From the NCBI RefSeq assembly GCF_000024545.1, contig NC_013947.1, positions 2,542,001 to 2,606,000 on the forward strand: a DNA stretch of 64,000 bases. Direction: 5' to 3'. The position numbers were made by a program, and so were the translations under genes. The DNA comes from Stackebrandtia nassauensis DSM 44728 (GTDB lineage: Bacteria > Actinomycetota > Actinomycetes > Mycobacteriales > Micromonosporaceae). Of this stretch, positions 19,095 through 29,089 are shown one piece after another (the stretch's first letter is position 1; every line of letters begins with the position of its first letter). The notes under the pieces were generated by a model that made no database searches, was not told where the DNA came from, and saw nothing but the letters and a program-made list of their open reading frames with translations.

Positions 19095-19535
19095 ATGTCC
19101 GACGAAACCCAGTCTCTTTACCAACTCATTGGACATGAACGACTACAGCAGACAGTCAACCTGTTCTACACTTCAGTCCTCAAAGACCCACTCCTGCAAC
19201 CGTTGTTCGGCGATGGCCACCCCACCCACGTTGAACACCTGACCGCGTTCCTGGCCGAGGTCTTCGGCGGACCGCCCCGCTACACCGACGAGCTGGGTGG
19301 TTTCGCGACGATCTTGAAGGCGCACCGGGGATTGAACATCACCGACGAACAGCGAGCCCGGTTCATCGAGCTGTTCGACCTGGCGATGGTCCGCACCGGT
19401 CTCGGCAACGACGACACGATTCGTATGACCCTCAACGAATACCTGTCGTTCGGTACCGAGGTGGCGCAGATCAACTCGTTCGCGACGACGGACGCCGAAC
19501 TGCATCCGTGCCAGGAGGTGCCGCGCTGGCCGTAG
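19095..19535 (+). CDS. Truncated haemoglobin (group II-like)
   Basis: 146 residues from an ATG with GGAGGG 5 bases away. The pattern LYQLIGHERLQQTVNLFY ... DPLLQPLFG ... AFLAEVFGGPPRY ... LKAHRGLNI fits the 2/2 globin fold, with His in AHRGLNI as proximal haem ligand. These proteins bind O2/NO and often detoxify NO or peroxide, or donate electrons. The 3' end overlaps the converging membrane-protein gene by 65 bases. Group assignment within the family is tentative. Confidence 0.82.
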   Translation: MSDETQSLYQLIGHERLQQTVNLFYTSVLKDPLLQPLFGDGHPTHVEHLTAFLAEVFGGPPRYTDELGGFATILKAHRGLNITDEQRARFIELFDLAMVRTGLGNDDTIRMTLNEYLSFGTEVAQINSFATTDAELHPCQEVPRWP

Positions 19536-19890
19536 CCGCCGAGCGGGAAGCCAGCAGCGCCAGTACTCCCGTCGCCACCACCCCGATGCCGCCCGACACC
19601 GGCTGGAAGAGCGTCAGCGGAACGCCGATCACGAGCAGATAGACCCCGACCTGGACGGGGAGTCTGCCGGTGGTGCGGATACCCATGCGCGCCAGCGAGA
19701 TGACCACCAGCAGCGCGACGCCGCCGATGAAGAACCACACCGTCGCGTCGCGCGGCGGGTGGTCGAGGCGGGTGTCGAACCAGCCGGTGGTGACCACGTC
19801 GATCCAGGGCGTCAGGGTGACGGCGGCGAGGAAGTGCAGGGTCATCAGGACGCAGCACAGGCTGATGATCCAGCGGTCGACGGTTCTCAT
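19471..19890 (-). CDS. Small membrane protein, DUF6463-like
   Basis: 139 residues from the ATG at 19890 (AGAGG upstream; an alternative ATG lies at 19905). Four hydrophobic helices: WIISLCCVLMTLHFLAAV, TVWFFIGGVALLVVISL, VGVYLLVIGVPLTLF and IGVVATGVLALLA. This resembles DUF6463 proteins, which are often beside TetR genes. It is divergent from a TetR gene, and nested palindromes lie between them. Function unknown. Family match is from memory. Confidence 0.6.
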   Translation of the reverse strand: MRTVDRWIISLCCVLMTLHFLAAVTLTPWIDVVTTGWFDTRLDHPPRDATVWFFIGGVALLVVISLARMGIRTTGRLPVQVGVYLLVIGVPLTLFQPVSGGIGVVATGVLALLASRSAATASAAPPGTDAVRRPSSRTS

Positions 19891-19921
19891 GGGAATGCCT
19901 CTCATATCGTCCGTACGGTGC

Positions 19922-19951
19922 CGTATGGTTTCACCATACGCTAGCGTATGG
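19922..19951. promoter_or_regulatory. Nested palindromic TetR operator overlapping the start codon
   Basis: CCATACGCTAGCGTATGG (19934-19951) is a perfect 18-bp palindrome and contains the ATG at 19948. CGTATGGT (19922-19929) also pairs with ACCATACG (19933-19940). A bound TetR dimer would cover the start of its own gene and sit close to the divergent membrane-protein promoter. Confidence 0.65.
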
Positions 19952-20922
19952 AGATGGCGAAGGACGGGAACCGACTCGGCCCCGACGACTGGGCCGACGC
20001 CGCGCTGACGGCGCTGGCCACCGGCGGGCTGGCCGCGGTGGCCGTCGAGCCGCTGGCCAAGCGGCTCAACACGACCAAGGGCAGCTTCTACTGGCACTTC
20101 AAGAACCGCGACGCGCTCATCGCGGCGACGATGCGGCGCTGGCAGGACATCGGCACCGAGCAGATCATCGACGCCGCCCAGGCCGAACCCGATCCGGTGC
20201 GGCGGCTGTACCGGCTGCTCGAGGAGGTCATGGGGCACAGCGCCACCGGACGGGTGGAGCTGTCACTGCTGGCCTCGGCCGAGCACCCCGCGATCGCGCC
20301 GGCGCTGCGCGACATCGGCGCGCGCCGGATCGCGTACGTGGGGGAGCTGTTGCGCGACATCGGGATCCCGGCGGACGAGGCCCGACGGCGGGCGGTCATC
20401 GCGGTGAGCATCTACCACGGGTTCAACCAGCTGACCCATGCGGCGGCCGACGCGCTGCCGGGAACCGAGGCGCAGCGCCGGGCGCTGGTGGGGTCGGCCG
20501 TCGCGGGGCTGCTCGCGGGCTATGCCGACGAGCGGGTGGAGTTAAGCGGCGAGTCGCGGCGGTGTTGTCGGCCTTGGGCGGCGGCACGAGTTGCCGTGGC
20601 CAGCCGTGCGTCTGTGCGGGCTAGCGGCAAGCAGCGAGCGTGCCGTTACCGCGGCAAGCCGCGACCGTGCTTCTTACCGCGGCAAGCTGCGGCCATGTTT
20701 CCTACCGCAGCAAGCTGCGACCGTGCTTCTACCGCAGCAAGCTGCGGAACTTGCTCGGCAGTGCCGCCGCCGCGTCCTTGTCGAGCAGCCAGCGGGTGTT
20801 GGTGGCTCCCGCGACGGCCGCCGCCGGGGCCTGCTTCGGCCCGGCGCCCGACATGGCCAGCGCGACCGCGTCGGCCTTGCCGCCGCCCGAGGCGATCAGC
20901 CACACCTCGTCGGCGCTGTTGA
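19948..20922 (+). CDS. TetR-family regulator with run-on C-terminus
   Basis: Residues about 10-55 form the helix-turn-helix (LAKRLNTTKGSFYWHFKNRDALIAA), and the conserved TetR body ends near residue 200 (AVAGLLAGYADERVEL, about base 20540). The frame then continues 120 residues through a repeat region and 194 bases antisense to pgl, giving Arg/Cys/Pro-rich sequence that looks non-coding. The true stop was probably lost, or the tail is tolerated. The start at 19948 lies inside the palindromic operator; the ATG at 19954 is an alternative. Probably represses itself and the divergent membrane protein. Confidence 0.7.
   Translation: MEMAKDGNRLGPDDWADAALTALATGGLAAVAVEPLAKRLNTTKGSFYWHFKNRDALIAATMRRWQDIGTEQIIDAAQAEPDPVRRLYRLLEEVMGHSATGRVELSLLASAEHPAIAPALRDIGARRIAYVGELLRDIGIPADEARRRAVIAVSIYHGFNQLTHAAADALPGTEAQRRALVGSAVAGLLAGYADERVELSGESRRCCRPWAAARVAVASRASVRASGKQRACRYRGKPRPCFLPRQAAAMFPTAASCDRASTAASCGTCSAVPPPRPCRAASGCWWLPRRPPPGPASARRPTWPARPRRPCRRPRRSATPRRRC
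20621..20756. repeat. Four 28-bp hairpin repeats derived from the pgl 3' end
   Basis: Units at 20647-20674, 20675-20702, 20703-20729 and a partial one at 20730-20751 share the plan TACCGCGGCAAGCTGCG plus a CCGTGCTTCT-like spacer; a degraded unit precedes them at 20621-20646. Each holds a short inverted repeat (CCGC-GCAA-GCGG type), so each can form a hairpin. The last unit encodes the pgl stop region, so the others look like duplications of that 3' end. They may act as a multi-hairpin terminator between the converging TetR and pgl genes. Confidence 0.7.
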
Positions 20923-21502
20923 TCGTCGGGAAGGTGAGCGTGATGCGGCGCGGCGGCGGTTTCGGGGCGCCCCGTACCGCGACCACCGGCCGGTTCTCGT
21001 AGACGGCGGGTTGCTCGGGGAACACCGAGGCCACGTGGGCGTCCTCGCCGACGCCGAGCATCACCACGTCGAAGTGCGGGTGCTGCTGGTGACCCGGACG
21101 CGACGCGGCCGCCAGCTCGGCGGCGTAGCGGGCCGCCGCGGCCTCGGGGTCGTCGCCGTCGGGTCCGTCGCTGGCGGGCATCGGGTGGACGCGGGCCGGG
21201 TCGACCGGCAGCTTGGCCAGCAACGACTCCCGGGCCTGGGTCTCGTTGCGGTCGGGGTCGCCCGCGGGCAGGAACCGCTCGTCGCCCCACCAGAAGTCCA
21301 CACGCGACCAGTCGATGGCGTGCCGGACCGGGCTGGCGGCCAGCGCCGAGTGGAAGCGGGCCGCGATCCGGCCGCCGGTGAGCACGATCGAGGCCTCGCC
21401 GCGTTCGGCCTGGGCGTCGATGATCGTGGTGGCCAGCCGCGCCGCCACCGACTGGGCGAGCACCTCCGCGTCCGGGTGGACGGCGACACTGGCGGCGGTC
21501 AT
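20729..21502 (-). CDS. pgl: 6-phosphogluconolactonase
   Basis: 257 residues from an ATG preceded by CAGGAGT. The SugI/lactonase pattern is present: IVLTGGRIAARFHSAL, FWWGDERFLPAGDPDRN and VVMLGVGEDAHVASVFP. It hydrolyses 6-phosphogluconolactone, the product of Zwf, in the oxidative pentose phosphate pathway. It is the last gene of tkt-tal-pgi-zwf-opcA-pgl. The C-terminal residues SKFRSLLR are encoded by the last unit of the hairpin repeat. Confidence 0.93.
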   Translation of the reverse strand: MTAASVAVHPDAEVLAQSVAARLATTIIDAQAERGEASIVLTGGRIAARFHSALAASPVRHAIDWSRVDFWWGDERFLPAGDPDRNETQARESLLAKLPVDPARVHPMPASDGPDGDDPEAAAARYAAELAAASRPGHQQHPHFDVVMLGVGEDAHVASVFPEQPAVYENRPVVAVRGAPKPPPRRITLTFPTINSADEVWLIASGGGKADAVALAMSGAGPKQAPAAAVAGATNTRWLLDKDAAAALPSKFRSLLR

Positions 21503-21563
21503 GCTGACTCCTGTTCGACGTCGGCCGACCCGGTCACGGGCCGGAACAGCCTCGCGGCGGCGG

Positions 21564-22520
21564 TCATCGCGCCACCACGTCGGCCCCGCACAGCCGGTCC
21601 TCGCCGGTGCAGGTGCCCAGCGCCGCCTGGTACGGCTGGTCGGGGTCGAGGTGACGCAGCTCCTCGGCGAGCAGTTCGCCGAGGGTGCGGCCGTTGATGG
21701 TCTGGGTGCGGTCCGGGAAACCGGTGCGACGCAGCACCGTCGTCCCGGCCCGGTCCCGGTCGATGGCGATCTCGTCGCCGTTCTCCAGCGTGAACGACAC
21801 CCCGCCGATGCCCGGCAGGTGCTCGCTGTTGCGTTCCACCTCGGTGTCCTGGATCGTCGGCGTGACACCCAGCCGGCTGCCCAGCCAGCCCGCCAGCAGC
21901 GCCGCCGACGGGTCGGCGGCCGAGGCGGTGATCGTGACCGACTTGGCCGGGGCCGTGGCGGTGTCGAAGGCGCTGGCGATCAGCGACCGCCAGTAGGTGA
22001 TCCGGGTCCAGGAGATGTCGGTGTCGCCGGGGGTGTAGTCGCAGGCCCGCACCCGCAGCGCCTCGACCGGATCGGCGGCCAGGGCCGCGTAGGTGATGCG
22101 GCGTTCGGCGAACGCTCCCAGCGGGTCGGCGCCGGTGACCTGCGGCGGCGGTACCAGCCAGCAGGTCACCACCGGCACGTCCGGCGCCAGCAGCGGCATG
22201 ACCACCGACTCGGCGTGCTGCGACAGCGGACCGTGCATCCGCATCACGATCGCCTCGCACGGGCCCAGCCGACCACCGACGACGATCTCGGCGTCCAGAC
22301 GCGGCTCGTCGCGCTCCAGGTCGCGGCGCAGCACGATCAGCAACCGGCACGGGTGCTGCTGCGAGGCGACGGTCAGCGCGGCCTCGGCCTCGCGCTCGTC
22401 CTTCTCGTCGACGATGACGACGAGGTTGAGGGCCAGGCCGCTGGTGCCGCCGCTGGACTGTCGTTCACTGTGAAGTGCGGCGGCCACGTCGGTGGCGGTG
22501 GTGTCCCACAAGGCGATCAT
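21564..22520 (-). CDS. opcA: Glucose-6-phosphate dehydrogenase assembly protein OpcA
   Basis: 318 residues, matching the actinobacterial/cyanobacterial OpcA length and pattern (LNLVVIVDEKDEREAEAAL, CEAIVMRMHGPLSQHAESVVMPLL, TDISWTRITYWRSLIAS). OpcA binds and activates Zwf. It lies 18 bases after zwf in the operon, the usual order. GGGAGA precedes the ATG. A gap of 61 bases separates it from pgl. Confidence 0.93.
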   Translation of the reverse strand: MIALWDTTATDVAAALHSERQSSGGTSGLALNLVVIVDEKDEREAEAALTVASQQHPCRLLIVLRRDLERDEPRLDAEIVVGGRLGPCEAIVMRMHGPLSQHAESVVMPLLAPDVPVVTCWLVPPPQVTGADPLGAFAERRITYAALAADPVEALRVRACDYTPGDTDISWTRITYWRSLIASAFDTATAPAKSVTITASAADPSAALLAGWLGSRLGVTPTIQDTEVERNSEHLPGIGGVSFTLENGDEIAIDRDRAGTTVLRRTGFPDRTQTINGRTLGELLAEELRHLDPDQPYQAALGTCTGEDRLCGADVVAR

Positions 22521-22538
22521 CTGTGTTGTCTCCCTTGA

Positions 22539-24074
22539 TTACGCGCGGCGCCAGGACCGGTCGTCGATGTCCATCATGTTCTCCGCGGCCTGCGGTCCCC
22601 AGGTTCCCGCCGGGTACGGCGACGGCTTGCGCCCGGCCCAGAACTCCTCCAACGGGTCGATGACGGCCCAGCTGGCCTCGACCTCGGCGGCGTCGGGGAA
22701 CAGGGTCTTGTCGCCGAGCAGCACGTCGCGGATCAGCCGCTCGTAGGCCTCCGGCGACGACTCGGTGAACGCCTCGCCGTAGTGGAAGTCCATCGAGATG
22801 TCGCGCAGCTCCATCCCGGTTCCGGGCACCTTGGAGCCGAACTTGACGGTGATGCCCTCGTCGGGCTGCACCCGGATCACCAGCTGGTTCTGTCCCAGCG
22901 TCTCGGTGTCGTAGTCGTGGAACGGCAGGTGCGGTGCCCGTTTGAAGACCACCGCGATCTCGGTGACCCGGCGTGGCAGCCGTTTGCCGGTGCGCAGGTA
23001 GAACGGCACTCCGGCCCAGCGGCGGTTCTGCACGCCGAGCTTGACGGCCACGAAGGTCTCGGTGGTGGAGCCGTCGGCGATGTTGTCCTCGGCCAGGTAG
23101 CCCCTGACCTTCTCACCGGCGACCCAGCCCTCGGAGTACTGGCCGCGCACCGCGTAGGTCTCCAGGTCCTCCGGCAGCGTGATCGCGCGCAGCACCTTCA
23201 GTTTCTCGGTGCGGATCTCGTCGGCGGCGTACCCGACCGGCTCCTCCATCGCGGTCAGCGCCAGCAGTTGCAGCAGGTGGTTCTGGAGTACGTCGCGGGC
23301 GGCACCGGCGGAGTCGTAGAACCCGGCCCGGGAACCGATCCCGACGTCCTCGGCCATGGTCAGCTGCACGGAGTCCACGTAGTGCGAGTTCCACACCGGC
23401 TCGAACAGCGCGTTGGCGAACCGCAGCGCCATGATGTTCTGGACGGTCTCCTTGCCCAGGTAGTGGTCGATACGGAACACGTCCTCGGCGGTGAACACGT
23501 CGTCGACGACGTCGTCGAGTTCGCGCGCCGACTCGAGGTCGTTGCCGAACGGCTTCTCCACCACGACCCGACGCCAACCGCCCGACACGCTGTTGTCGGC
23601 GGCGCCGGTGCGTTCCAGCTGCCGCAGCACCGTCGGGAACGCGCCCGGTGGGATCGAGAAGTAGAACGCGGCGTTGCCGGGAATGGCGTGGGTGTCCCGC
23701 AGTTCGTCCAATGTGGCTGACAGGGTGTCGAAGGCGGCGTCGTCGTCGAACGAACCGGGCACGAACTTGAAGTTGCCCGCCAGCCGGTTCCACACGTCCT
23801 CGCGCCACGGCGTGCGCGCGTGCGCCTTGGCCGCGTCGCGGGCCAGCTCCTCGAACTCGCCGTGGTCCCAGTCGCGGCGCGCGAAGCCCAGGATCACGAA
23901 CGCCGCCGGCAGCTGGCCCCGGTTGGCCAGGTCGTACACGGCCGGGATCAGCTTCTTGCGGGCCAGGTCACCGGTGACCCCGAAGATCACCAGGGCGCAC
24001 GGTTCGGGAATGTGCGGCAGCCGCCGATCCTGCGGGTCCCGCAGCGGATTGGCGATACTGGACGTTGCGGTCAC
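22539..24074 (-). CDS. zwf: Glucose-6-phosphate 1-dehydrogenase
   Basis: 511 residues, full family length. NADP site near the N-terminus (ALVIFGVTGDLARKKL), catalytic block RIDHYLGKETVQNIMALRFAN, and the C-terminal half intact. It oxidises glucose 6-phosphate to the lactone and makes NADPH. The start overlaps the pgi stop by four bases (ATGA), so the two are translationally coupled. OpcA, its activator, follows. Confidence 0.96.
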   Translation of the reverse strand: MTATSSIANPLRDPQDRRLPHIPEPCALVIFGVTGDLARKKLIPAVYDLANRGQLPAAFVILGFARRDWDHGEFEELARDAAKAHARTPWREDVWNRLAGNFKFVPGSFDDDAAFDTLSATLDELRDTHAIPGNAAFYFSIPPGAFPTVLRQLERTGAADNSVSGGWRRVVVEKPFGNDLESARELDDVVDDVFTAEDVFRIDHYLGKETVQNIMALRFANALFEPVWNSHYVDSVQLTMAEDVGIGSRAGFYDSAGAARDVLQNHLLQLLALTAMEEPVGYAADEIRTEKLKVLRAITLPEDLETYAVRGQYSEGWVAGEKVRGYLAEDNIADGSTTETFVAVKLGVQNRRWAGVPFYLRTGKRLPRRVTEIAVVFKRAPHLPFHDYDTETLGQNQLVIRVQPDEGITVKFGSKVPGTGMELRDISMDFHYGEAFTESSPEAYERLIRDVLLGDKTLFPDAAEVEASWAVIDPLEEFWAGRKPSPYPAGTWGPQAAENMMDIDDRSWRRA

Positions 24075-25675
24075 GACTCTCCCAGTTCCTTGGCCGCGGC
24101 CAGCAGCTGTGCCACCCCGGCGTCGCGATCGGACAGGTGCAGGTGCAGCAGTGGCCGCTGCCGGTCCCGCAGCGCGCGCCGGTCACCGGCGGCCTGCGCG
24201 GCCTGGAGGCCACCGAAGGTGTAGTCGCGGCCGGGGACCTCAAGGTCCGCCGCCGAGTCCCCGGTGATCTGCAGGAAGACGCCGGTGGGACGCCCTCCCT
24301 TGTGGAACTGGCCGGTGGAGTGCAGGAACCGGGGACCCCAGCCGAAGGTCACCGGCGTTTGAAGCAGCTCGGCCAGCAGGGCACGCGTCTCGGCGGTCGC
24401 GGAGTCGGCCTCACGGTCGAGATAGGCCATGATCGCCAGATAACCGTCGGAACGAACCTGCCCGGTCAATTCGATCAGCGCGTCGACCACGGTGGACGCG
24501 TTCGTCCCGTACACCGCGATCGCGCCCTCGGTGAAGTCCGGCGTCTCGGTGTCCAGGCCCGATTCCAGGATGGCCTTGGTGTTGTTCTTGGACTCGGTGA
24601 CGTTGGGCTGGTTGAACGGGTCGATGCCGATCAGCCGTCCCGCGTAGGCCGTGGCCAGCTCCCAGCACAGGAACTGCGCGCCCAGCGGGCCGTTGACGGC
24701 CACGTCGGGCGCGTTGAGCTGCGAACCACCCGAGGCGGAGGACTTGGAACCGCCCACCAGCGACGACAGCACCCCCGGCCCGTGCAGACCGGGCGCGACC
24801 GGCGACTCGACGACGACCGGCAGCACGCCCTTGCCGTCCTTGCCGGTGGACTCGGCGATCAGCTGCTCGGCCCAGTCGCCCAGACCCACGATGCCGCTGC
24901 CGTCGTCGGCGATGGCGATCGTGTCGCGGCTGGCCAGCACCGCGCCCAACAGCAGCGCCGGGTTGTCGGGCTGCTCGGCCGGGATCGACGCGGCGAAGGC
25001 CGCGGCCTCGTCGAGCAGGTCGGTGATGTTGACCCCGGCCAGCGCAGCGGGCACCAGCCCGAAGGCCGTCAGTGCCGAATACCGGCCGCCCACGTTCGGG
25101 TCGGCCAGGATCACGGTCGCGTTCATGGCCTTGCCCAGCTGCTCCAGCGGCGAACCGGGGTCGGTGACCACGACGAAGTGCTTGCCGACGTCCTTGATCC
25201 CGGCGTCGGTGAACGCCTGCGCGTAGGCGCGGCGGATGCTCTCGGTCTCGACGGTGCCACCGGACTTGCTGGACACCACGACGACGGTGGCGGCCAGGTC
25301 CTCGGCGAGCGCGGCGCTGACCTGGCCGGGGTCGGTGGTGTCCAGAACGGTCAACGGCACGTCGAGGGTGCGGCAGATGACCTCCGGCGCCAGCGAGGAA
25401 CCGCCCATACCGGCCAGCACCACCCGGGTCAGTCCCTCGCCGCGCAGCCGGGTCCGCAGTTCATCCAGCGTGGACACCAGGGAGCGGCTGCGGGTGAAGG
25501 TGTCGATCCAGCCCAGCCGGATCGCGGCCTCCTCGGCGGCGTCCGGTCCCCACAGACCGGCATCCGCCGCCGCCAGTTTCGCCGGTACCTCCGCCGAGGT
25601 CAGCGTCTGCAACGCCGCGGAAGCGTCTACCGTGGTCGTGACCGCCAGCCCTCCGGCGGTGTCCATGCGGATCAT
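24071..25675 (-). CDS. pgi: Glucose-6-phosphate isomerase
   Basis: 534 residues from an ATG that overlaps the tal stop (ATGA) and has AGGAGT 8 bases upstream. Sugar-isomerase (SIS) domains with [15 protein letters not shown] and [17 protein letters not shown]. It interconverts glucose 6-phosphate and fructose 6-phosphate, feeding hexose phosphate back to Zwf. Having pgi inside the pentose phosphate operon supports cycling of fructose 6-phosphate from transaldolase and transketolase. This is the shorter actinobacterial variant that sits next to tal. Confidence 0.92.
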   Translation of the reverse strand: MIRMDTAGGLAVTTTVDASAALQTLTSAEVPAKLAAADAGLWGPDAAEEAAIRLGWIDTFTRSRSLVSTLDELRTRLRGEGLTRVVLAGMGGSSLAPEVICRTLDVPLTVLDTTDPGQVSAALAEDLAATVVVVSSKSGGTVETESIRRAYAQAFTDAGIKDVGKHFVVVTDPGSPLEQLGKAMNATVILADPNVGGRYSALTAFGLVPAALAGVNITDLLDEAAAFAASIPAEQPDNPALLLGAVLASRDTIAIADDGSGIVGLGDWAEQLIAESTGKDGKGVLPVVVESPVAPGLHGPGVLSSLVGGSKSSASGGSQLNAPDVAVNGPLGAQFLCWELATAYAGRLIGIDPFNQPNVTESKNNTKAILESGLDTETPDFTEGAIAVYGTNASTVVDALIELTGQVRSDGYLAIMAYLDREADSATAETRALLAELLQTPVTFGWGPRFLHSTGQFHKGGRPTGVFLQITGDSAADLEVPGRDYTFGGLQAAQAAGDRRALRDRQRPLLHLHLSDRDAGVAQLLAAAKELGES

Positions 25676-26787
25676 CGATTCGACTCCTGAGTCTTGTCCA
25701 GCGCGGTGCTCACCGTCGCCAGCAGATCATTCCAGCTGTCGGCGAACTTCTCCACGCCCTCGCGCTCCAGCGTGTCGATCACGTCGTCGTAGTCGATCCC
25801 GGCCGCCGCCAGGTCGTCCAGCACCTGCCGCGCGTGCGCGTAGTTGCCGGTGACGGTGTCGGGCTTGGTCTCGCCGTGGTCGGCGAAAGCCTCCATCGTG
25901 GCCTGCGGCATCGTGTTGACGGTGCCGGGCACGATCAGCTCCTCCACGTAGAGGACGTCGCTGTAGGCCTTGTCCTTGGTGCCGGTCGACGCCCACAGCG
26001 GACGCTGCGCCTTGGCGCCGGCCTGCTCCAGCGCCCGCCAGCGGTCGGAGTCGAAGGCCTGCTCGAAGGCTTGGTAGGCCAGCCGCGCGTTGGCCACGGC
26101 CGCCTTGCCCTTCAGCTTCGGGTCGGCTCCGGCGGCGTCCAGCCGCTTGTCGATCTCGGTGTCCACCCGGGACACGAAGAACGAGGCCACCGAGGCCATG
26201 ACCGACAGGTCGTGGCCGTTCTTCTTCGCCTTCTCCAGGCCGTCGAAGAACGCCTCCATGACCTTCTGGTACCGCTCCAGGCCGAAGATCAGGGTCACGT
26301 TGACGCTGATGCCCTCCGACAGCACCTCGCTGATGGCGGGCAGTCCCGCCTCGGTCGCGGGGATCTTGATGAACAGGTTGGGACGGTCCACCTGCCACCA
26401 CAGCGCCTTGGCCTCGGCGATGGTGCGCTGGGTGTCGTGCGCCAGCCGCGGGTCCACCTCGATGGACACCCGGCCGTCCTGGCCGCCGGTGGCGTCGTAG
26501 ACGCCGCGCAGCTCGTCGCAGGCCCAGCGGATGTCGTAGGTGGTGATGGCGCGGGCGGCCTCGTCGACCGAGACCTTGCGCAGCGCCAGCTCCGACAGCT
26601 GGGTGGCGTAGTCGTCGCCGGACGACAGTGCCTTCTCGAAGATGGTCGGGTTGCTGGTGACGCCCACGACGTGGTCGGAGTCGCGCAGCTGCTCCAGGTT
26701 CCCGGAGGTCAGTCGCTGTCGCGAGATGTCGTCCAGCCACACGGCCACACCCGCGGCCGACAGTTCCCCAAGTCGGTCCTTGCTCAT
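25672..26787 (-). CDS. tal: Transaldolase
   Basis: 371 residues from the ATG at 26787, with AAGGAG 8 bases upstream; a GTG three codons earlier is less likely. It has the family blocks [13 protein letters not shown], Schiff-base lysine in [12 protein letters not shown], and [15 protein letters not shown]. It transfers dihydroxyacetone units between sedoheptulose 7-phosphate and glyceraldehyde 3-phosphate. Overlaps pgi; 12 bases after tkt. Confidence 0.95.
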   Translation of the reverse strand: MSKDRLGELSAAGVAVWLDDISRQRLTSGNLEQLRDSDHVVGVTSNPTIFEKALSSGDDYATQLSELALRKVSVDEAARAITTYDIRWACDELRGVYDATGGQDGRVSIEVDPRLAHDTQRTIAEAKALWWQVDRPNLFIKIPATEAGLPAISEVLSEGISVNVTLIFGLERYQKVMEAFFDGLEKAKKNGHDLSVMASVASFFVSRVDTEIDKRLDAAGADPKLKGKAAVANARLAYQAFEQAFDSDRWRALEQAGAKAQRPLWASTGTKDKAYSDVLYVEELIVPGTVNTMPQATMEAFADHGETKPDTVTGNYAHARQVLDDLAAAGIDYDDVIDTLEREGVEKFADSWNDLLATVSTALDKTQESNR

Positions 26788-26799
26788 TGTCGACACTCC

Positions 26800-28887
26800 T
26801 TAGTGGTTGTTGACGTTGTCGAGGCTGCGCTTCGCCGCGGTGACGACGGCCTCGGCGGTGACGCCGAATTCCTCGTAGATGCGCTCGTAGGGCGCGCTCG
26901 CGCCGAAGTGCTCGATGCTGACGCTCGCGCCGTCGTCGCCGACCAGGTGCCGCCACGGCATGGCGATCCCGGCCTCGACGCTGACGCGGGCCTTGACGTT
27001 GGGCGGCAGCACGCTGTCGCGGTAGGACTGCTCCTGGGCGTCGAACCACTCCAGGCACGGCATCGACACCACGCGGGTGGGGATGCCCTGGGCCTGCAGC
27101 GTCTCGCGCGCCTGAACCGCCAGCTGCACCTCGCTGCCGGTGCCCACGAGGATCACCTGCGGCTTGCCGCCGTCGGCCTCGGCCAGCACGTAGCCGCCGC
27201 GCACCGTGCCCTCGGCGCTGCCGAACTCGGTGCGGTCCCAGGTGGGGACGTTCTGCCGGGTCAGCGCCAGGCCGGTGGGCCGGTCGGTGTGCTCCAGCGC
27301 CTGCCGCCACGCCCACGCGGTCTCGTTGGCGTCGGCCGGACGCACCACGTCCAGGCCCGGCATCGCGCGCAGCGCCGCCAGGTGCTCGATGGGCTGGTGG
27401 GTCGGACCGTCCTCGCCAAGCCCGATCGAGTCGTGCGTCCACACGAACACCACCGGCAGCTGCATCAGCGCCGCCAGCCGTACGGCTGGCCGCATGTAGT
27501 CGCTGAACACCAGGAAGGTGCCGCCGTAGGGGCGGGTGCCGCCGTGCAGCGCGATGCCGTTGCAGATCGCGCCCATGGCGTGCTCGCGGATACCGAAGTG
27601 GAGCGTGCGCCCGTACGGGTTGCCGGGGAACTTCTTGGTCGCCCGGGCCTCGGGCAGGAACGACGGCTCACCGTCCATCGTGGTGTTGTTGCTGCCCGCG
27701 AGGTCGGCCGAACCGCCCCACAGCTCCGGCAGCGTGTCGGCCAGCGCCGACAGCACCTTCCCGGACGCGGCGCGGGTGGCCACGCCCTTGGCGTCGGGCT
27801 CGAACACCGGCAGCGACTTCTCCCACTCCGGCGGCAGCTGACGACGCGACACGCGTTCGTACAGTTCGGCGCGCTTCGGGTTGGCCTGCGCCCAGGCGTC
27901 GAAGTCCGACTGCCAGCGCTCGCGCTCGGCGCGGCCCCGGTCGACGGCGCCGCGGGTGTGCCCGATGACCTCGTCGGTGACCTCGAAGGACTGCTCCGGG
28001 TCGAAGCCCAGGATGCGTTTGGTCTCGGCGGCCTCGTCGGTGCCCAGCTTGGAGCCGTGGATGCCGCCGGTGTTCTGCTTGTTGGGGGCGGGCCAGCCGA
28101 TGATGGTCTTCAGCGAGATGAACGACGGCTTGTCGGTGACCCGCTTGGCCTTCTCGATGGCCTGGTACAGGGCGTCGACGTCCTCGGCGTGCTTGCCGCC
28201 GGGCCGCCAGTCCACGGTCTGGGTGTGCCAGCCGTAGGCGGCGTAGCGCTCGTTGACGTCCTCCGACAACGCGATGTTCGTGTCGTCCTCAATGGAGATC
28301 TGGTTGTCGTCGTACAGGACGATCAGGTTGCCCAGGTCCTGCACCCCGGCCAGCGCGCTGGCCTCGTGGCTGATGCCCTCCTCGATGTCGCCGTCCGAGC
28401 AGACCACGTACACGTGGTGGTCGAAGGGGGAGGTGCCCGGCGCGGCCTCGGGGTCGAACAGCCCGCGCTCGCGGCGCGCGGCCATCGCCATGCCCACGGC
28501 GGTGGCGATGCCCTGGCCCAGCGGACCGGTGGTGGTCTCCACACCGGCGGTGTGCCCGAACTCAGGGTGACCGGGCGTGCGCGAACCCCACTGCCGCAAC
28601 GACTTCAGATCGTCCAGCTCCAGGCCGAAACCGGCGAGGTACAGCTGGATGTAGAGCGTAAGGCTCGAATGTCCACACGAAAGGACGAACCGGTCCCGTC
28701 CGGCCCAGGCCGGCTCGGAGGGGTCGTGACGCATCACCCGCTGGAACAACAGGTACGCGGCCGGGGCCAGGCTCATCGCCGTCCCCGGGTGACCGTTTCC
28801 GGCCTTCTCCACCGCGTCCACGGCCAGTACCCGGGCCGTATCCACCGCACGTCGATCCAGGTCTGTCCACTCCAGGGACTTAGCCAC
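26800..28887 (-). CDS. tkt: Transketolase
   Basis: 695 residues from the GTG at 28887 (GGAGG about 9 bases upstream); upstream starts would add a non-conserved basic stretch. The family blocks are intact: [42 protein letters not shown], the TPP-binding region CSDGDIEEG ... LYDDNQIS, and the pyrimidine-domain [16 protein letters not shown]. It exchanges two-carbon ketol units in the non-oxidative pentose phosphate pathway. First gene of the six-gene operon. The 202 bases upstream separate it from divergent ctaB. Confidence 0.96.
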   Translation of the reverse strand: MAKSLEWTDLDRRAVDTARVLAVDAVEKAGNGHPGTAMSLAPAAYLLFQRVMRHDPSEPAWAGRDRFVLSCGHSSLTLYIQLYLAGFGLELDDLKSLRQWGSRTPGHPEFGHTAGVETTTGPLGQGIATAVGMAMAARRERGLFDPEAAPGTSPFDHHVYVVCSDGDIEEGISHEASALAGVQDLGNLIVLYDDNQISIEDDTNIALSEDVNERYAAYGWHTQTVDWRPGGKHAEDVDALYQAIEKAKRVTDKPSFISLKTIIGWPAPNKQNTGGIHGSKLGTDEAAETKRILGFDPEQSFEVTDEVIGHTRGAVDRGRAERERWQSDFDAWAQANPKRAELYERVSRRQLPPEWEKSLPVFEPDAKGVATRAASGKVLSALADTLPELWGGSADLAGSNNTTMDGEPSFLPEARATKKFPGNPYGRTLHFGIREHAMGAICNGIALHGGTRPYGGTFLVFSDYMRPAVRLAALMQLPVVFVWTHDSIGLGEDGPTHQPIEHLAALRAMPGLDVVRPADANETAWAWRQALEHTDRPTGLALTRQNVPTWDRTEFGSAEGTVRGGYVLAEADGGKPQVILVGTGSEVQLAVQARETLQAQGIPTRVVSMPCLEWFDAQEQSYRDSVLPPNVKARVSVEAGIAMPWRHLVGDDGASVSIEHFGASAPYERIYEEFGVTAEAVVTAAKRSLDNVNNH

Positions 28888-29089
28888 GAAAATCCGCCTC
28901 CTCAACAACTTGTCTACATTTCCGTCCGCCAGGCATGACCATACCCATCCAGAACATCTCAACAGTCGTTGCCGCGAGATATTTGCCCGCACCCGACAGT
29001 CTCCTCCGCCACACCCTCATCACCCGCTCGAACCACATCGCCCAACCCCGGCAGTGGCGCATTCACATCGCCGCATACCCTCTACGACG

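Noticed and set aside
20621-20756. CRISPR-like array
   Set aside because: 28-bp units abut without unique spacers and derive from the pgl 3' end.
25834-28938. 1034-codon plus-strand ORF opposite tal/tkt
   Set aside because: Antisense shadow of transketolase and transaldolase.
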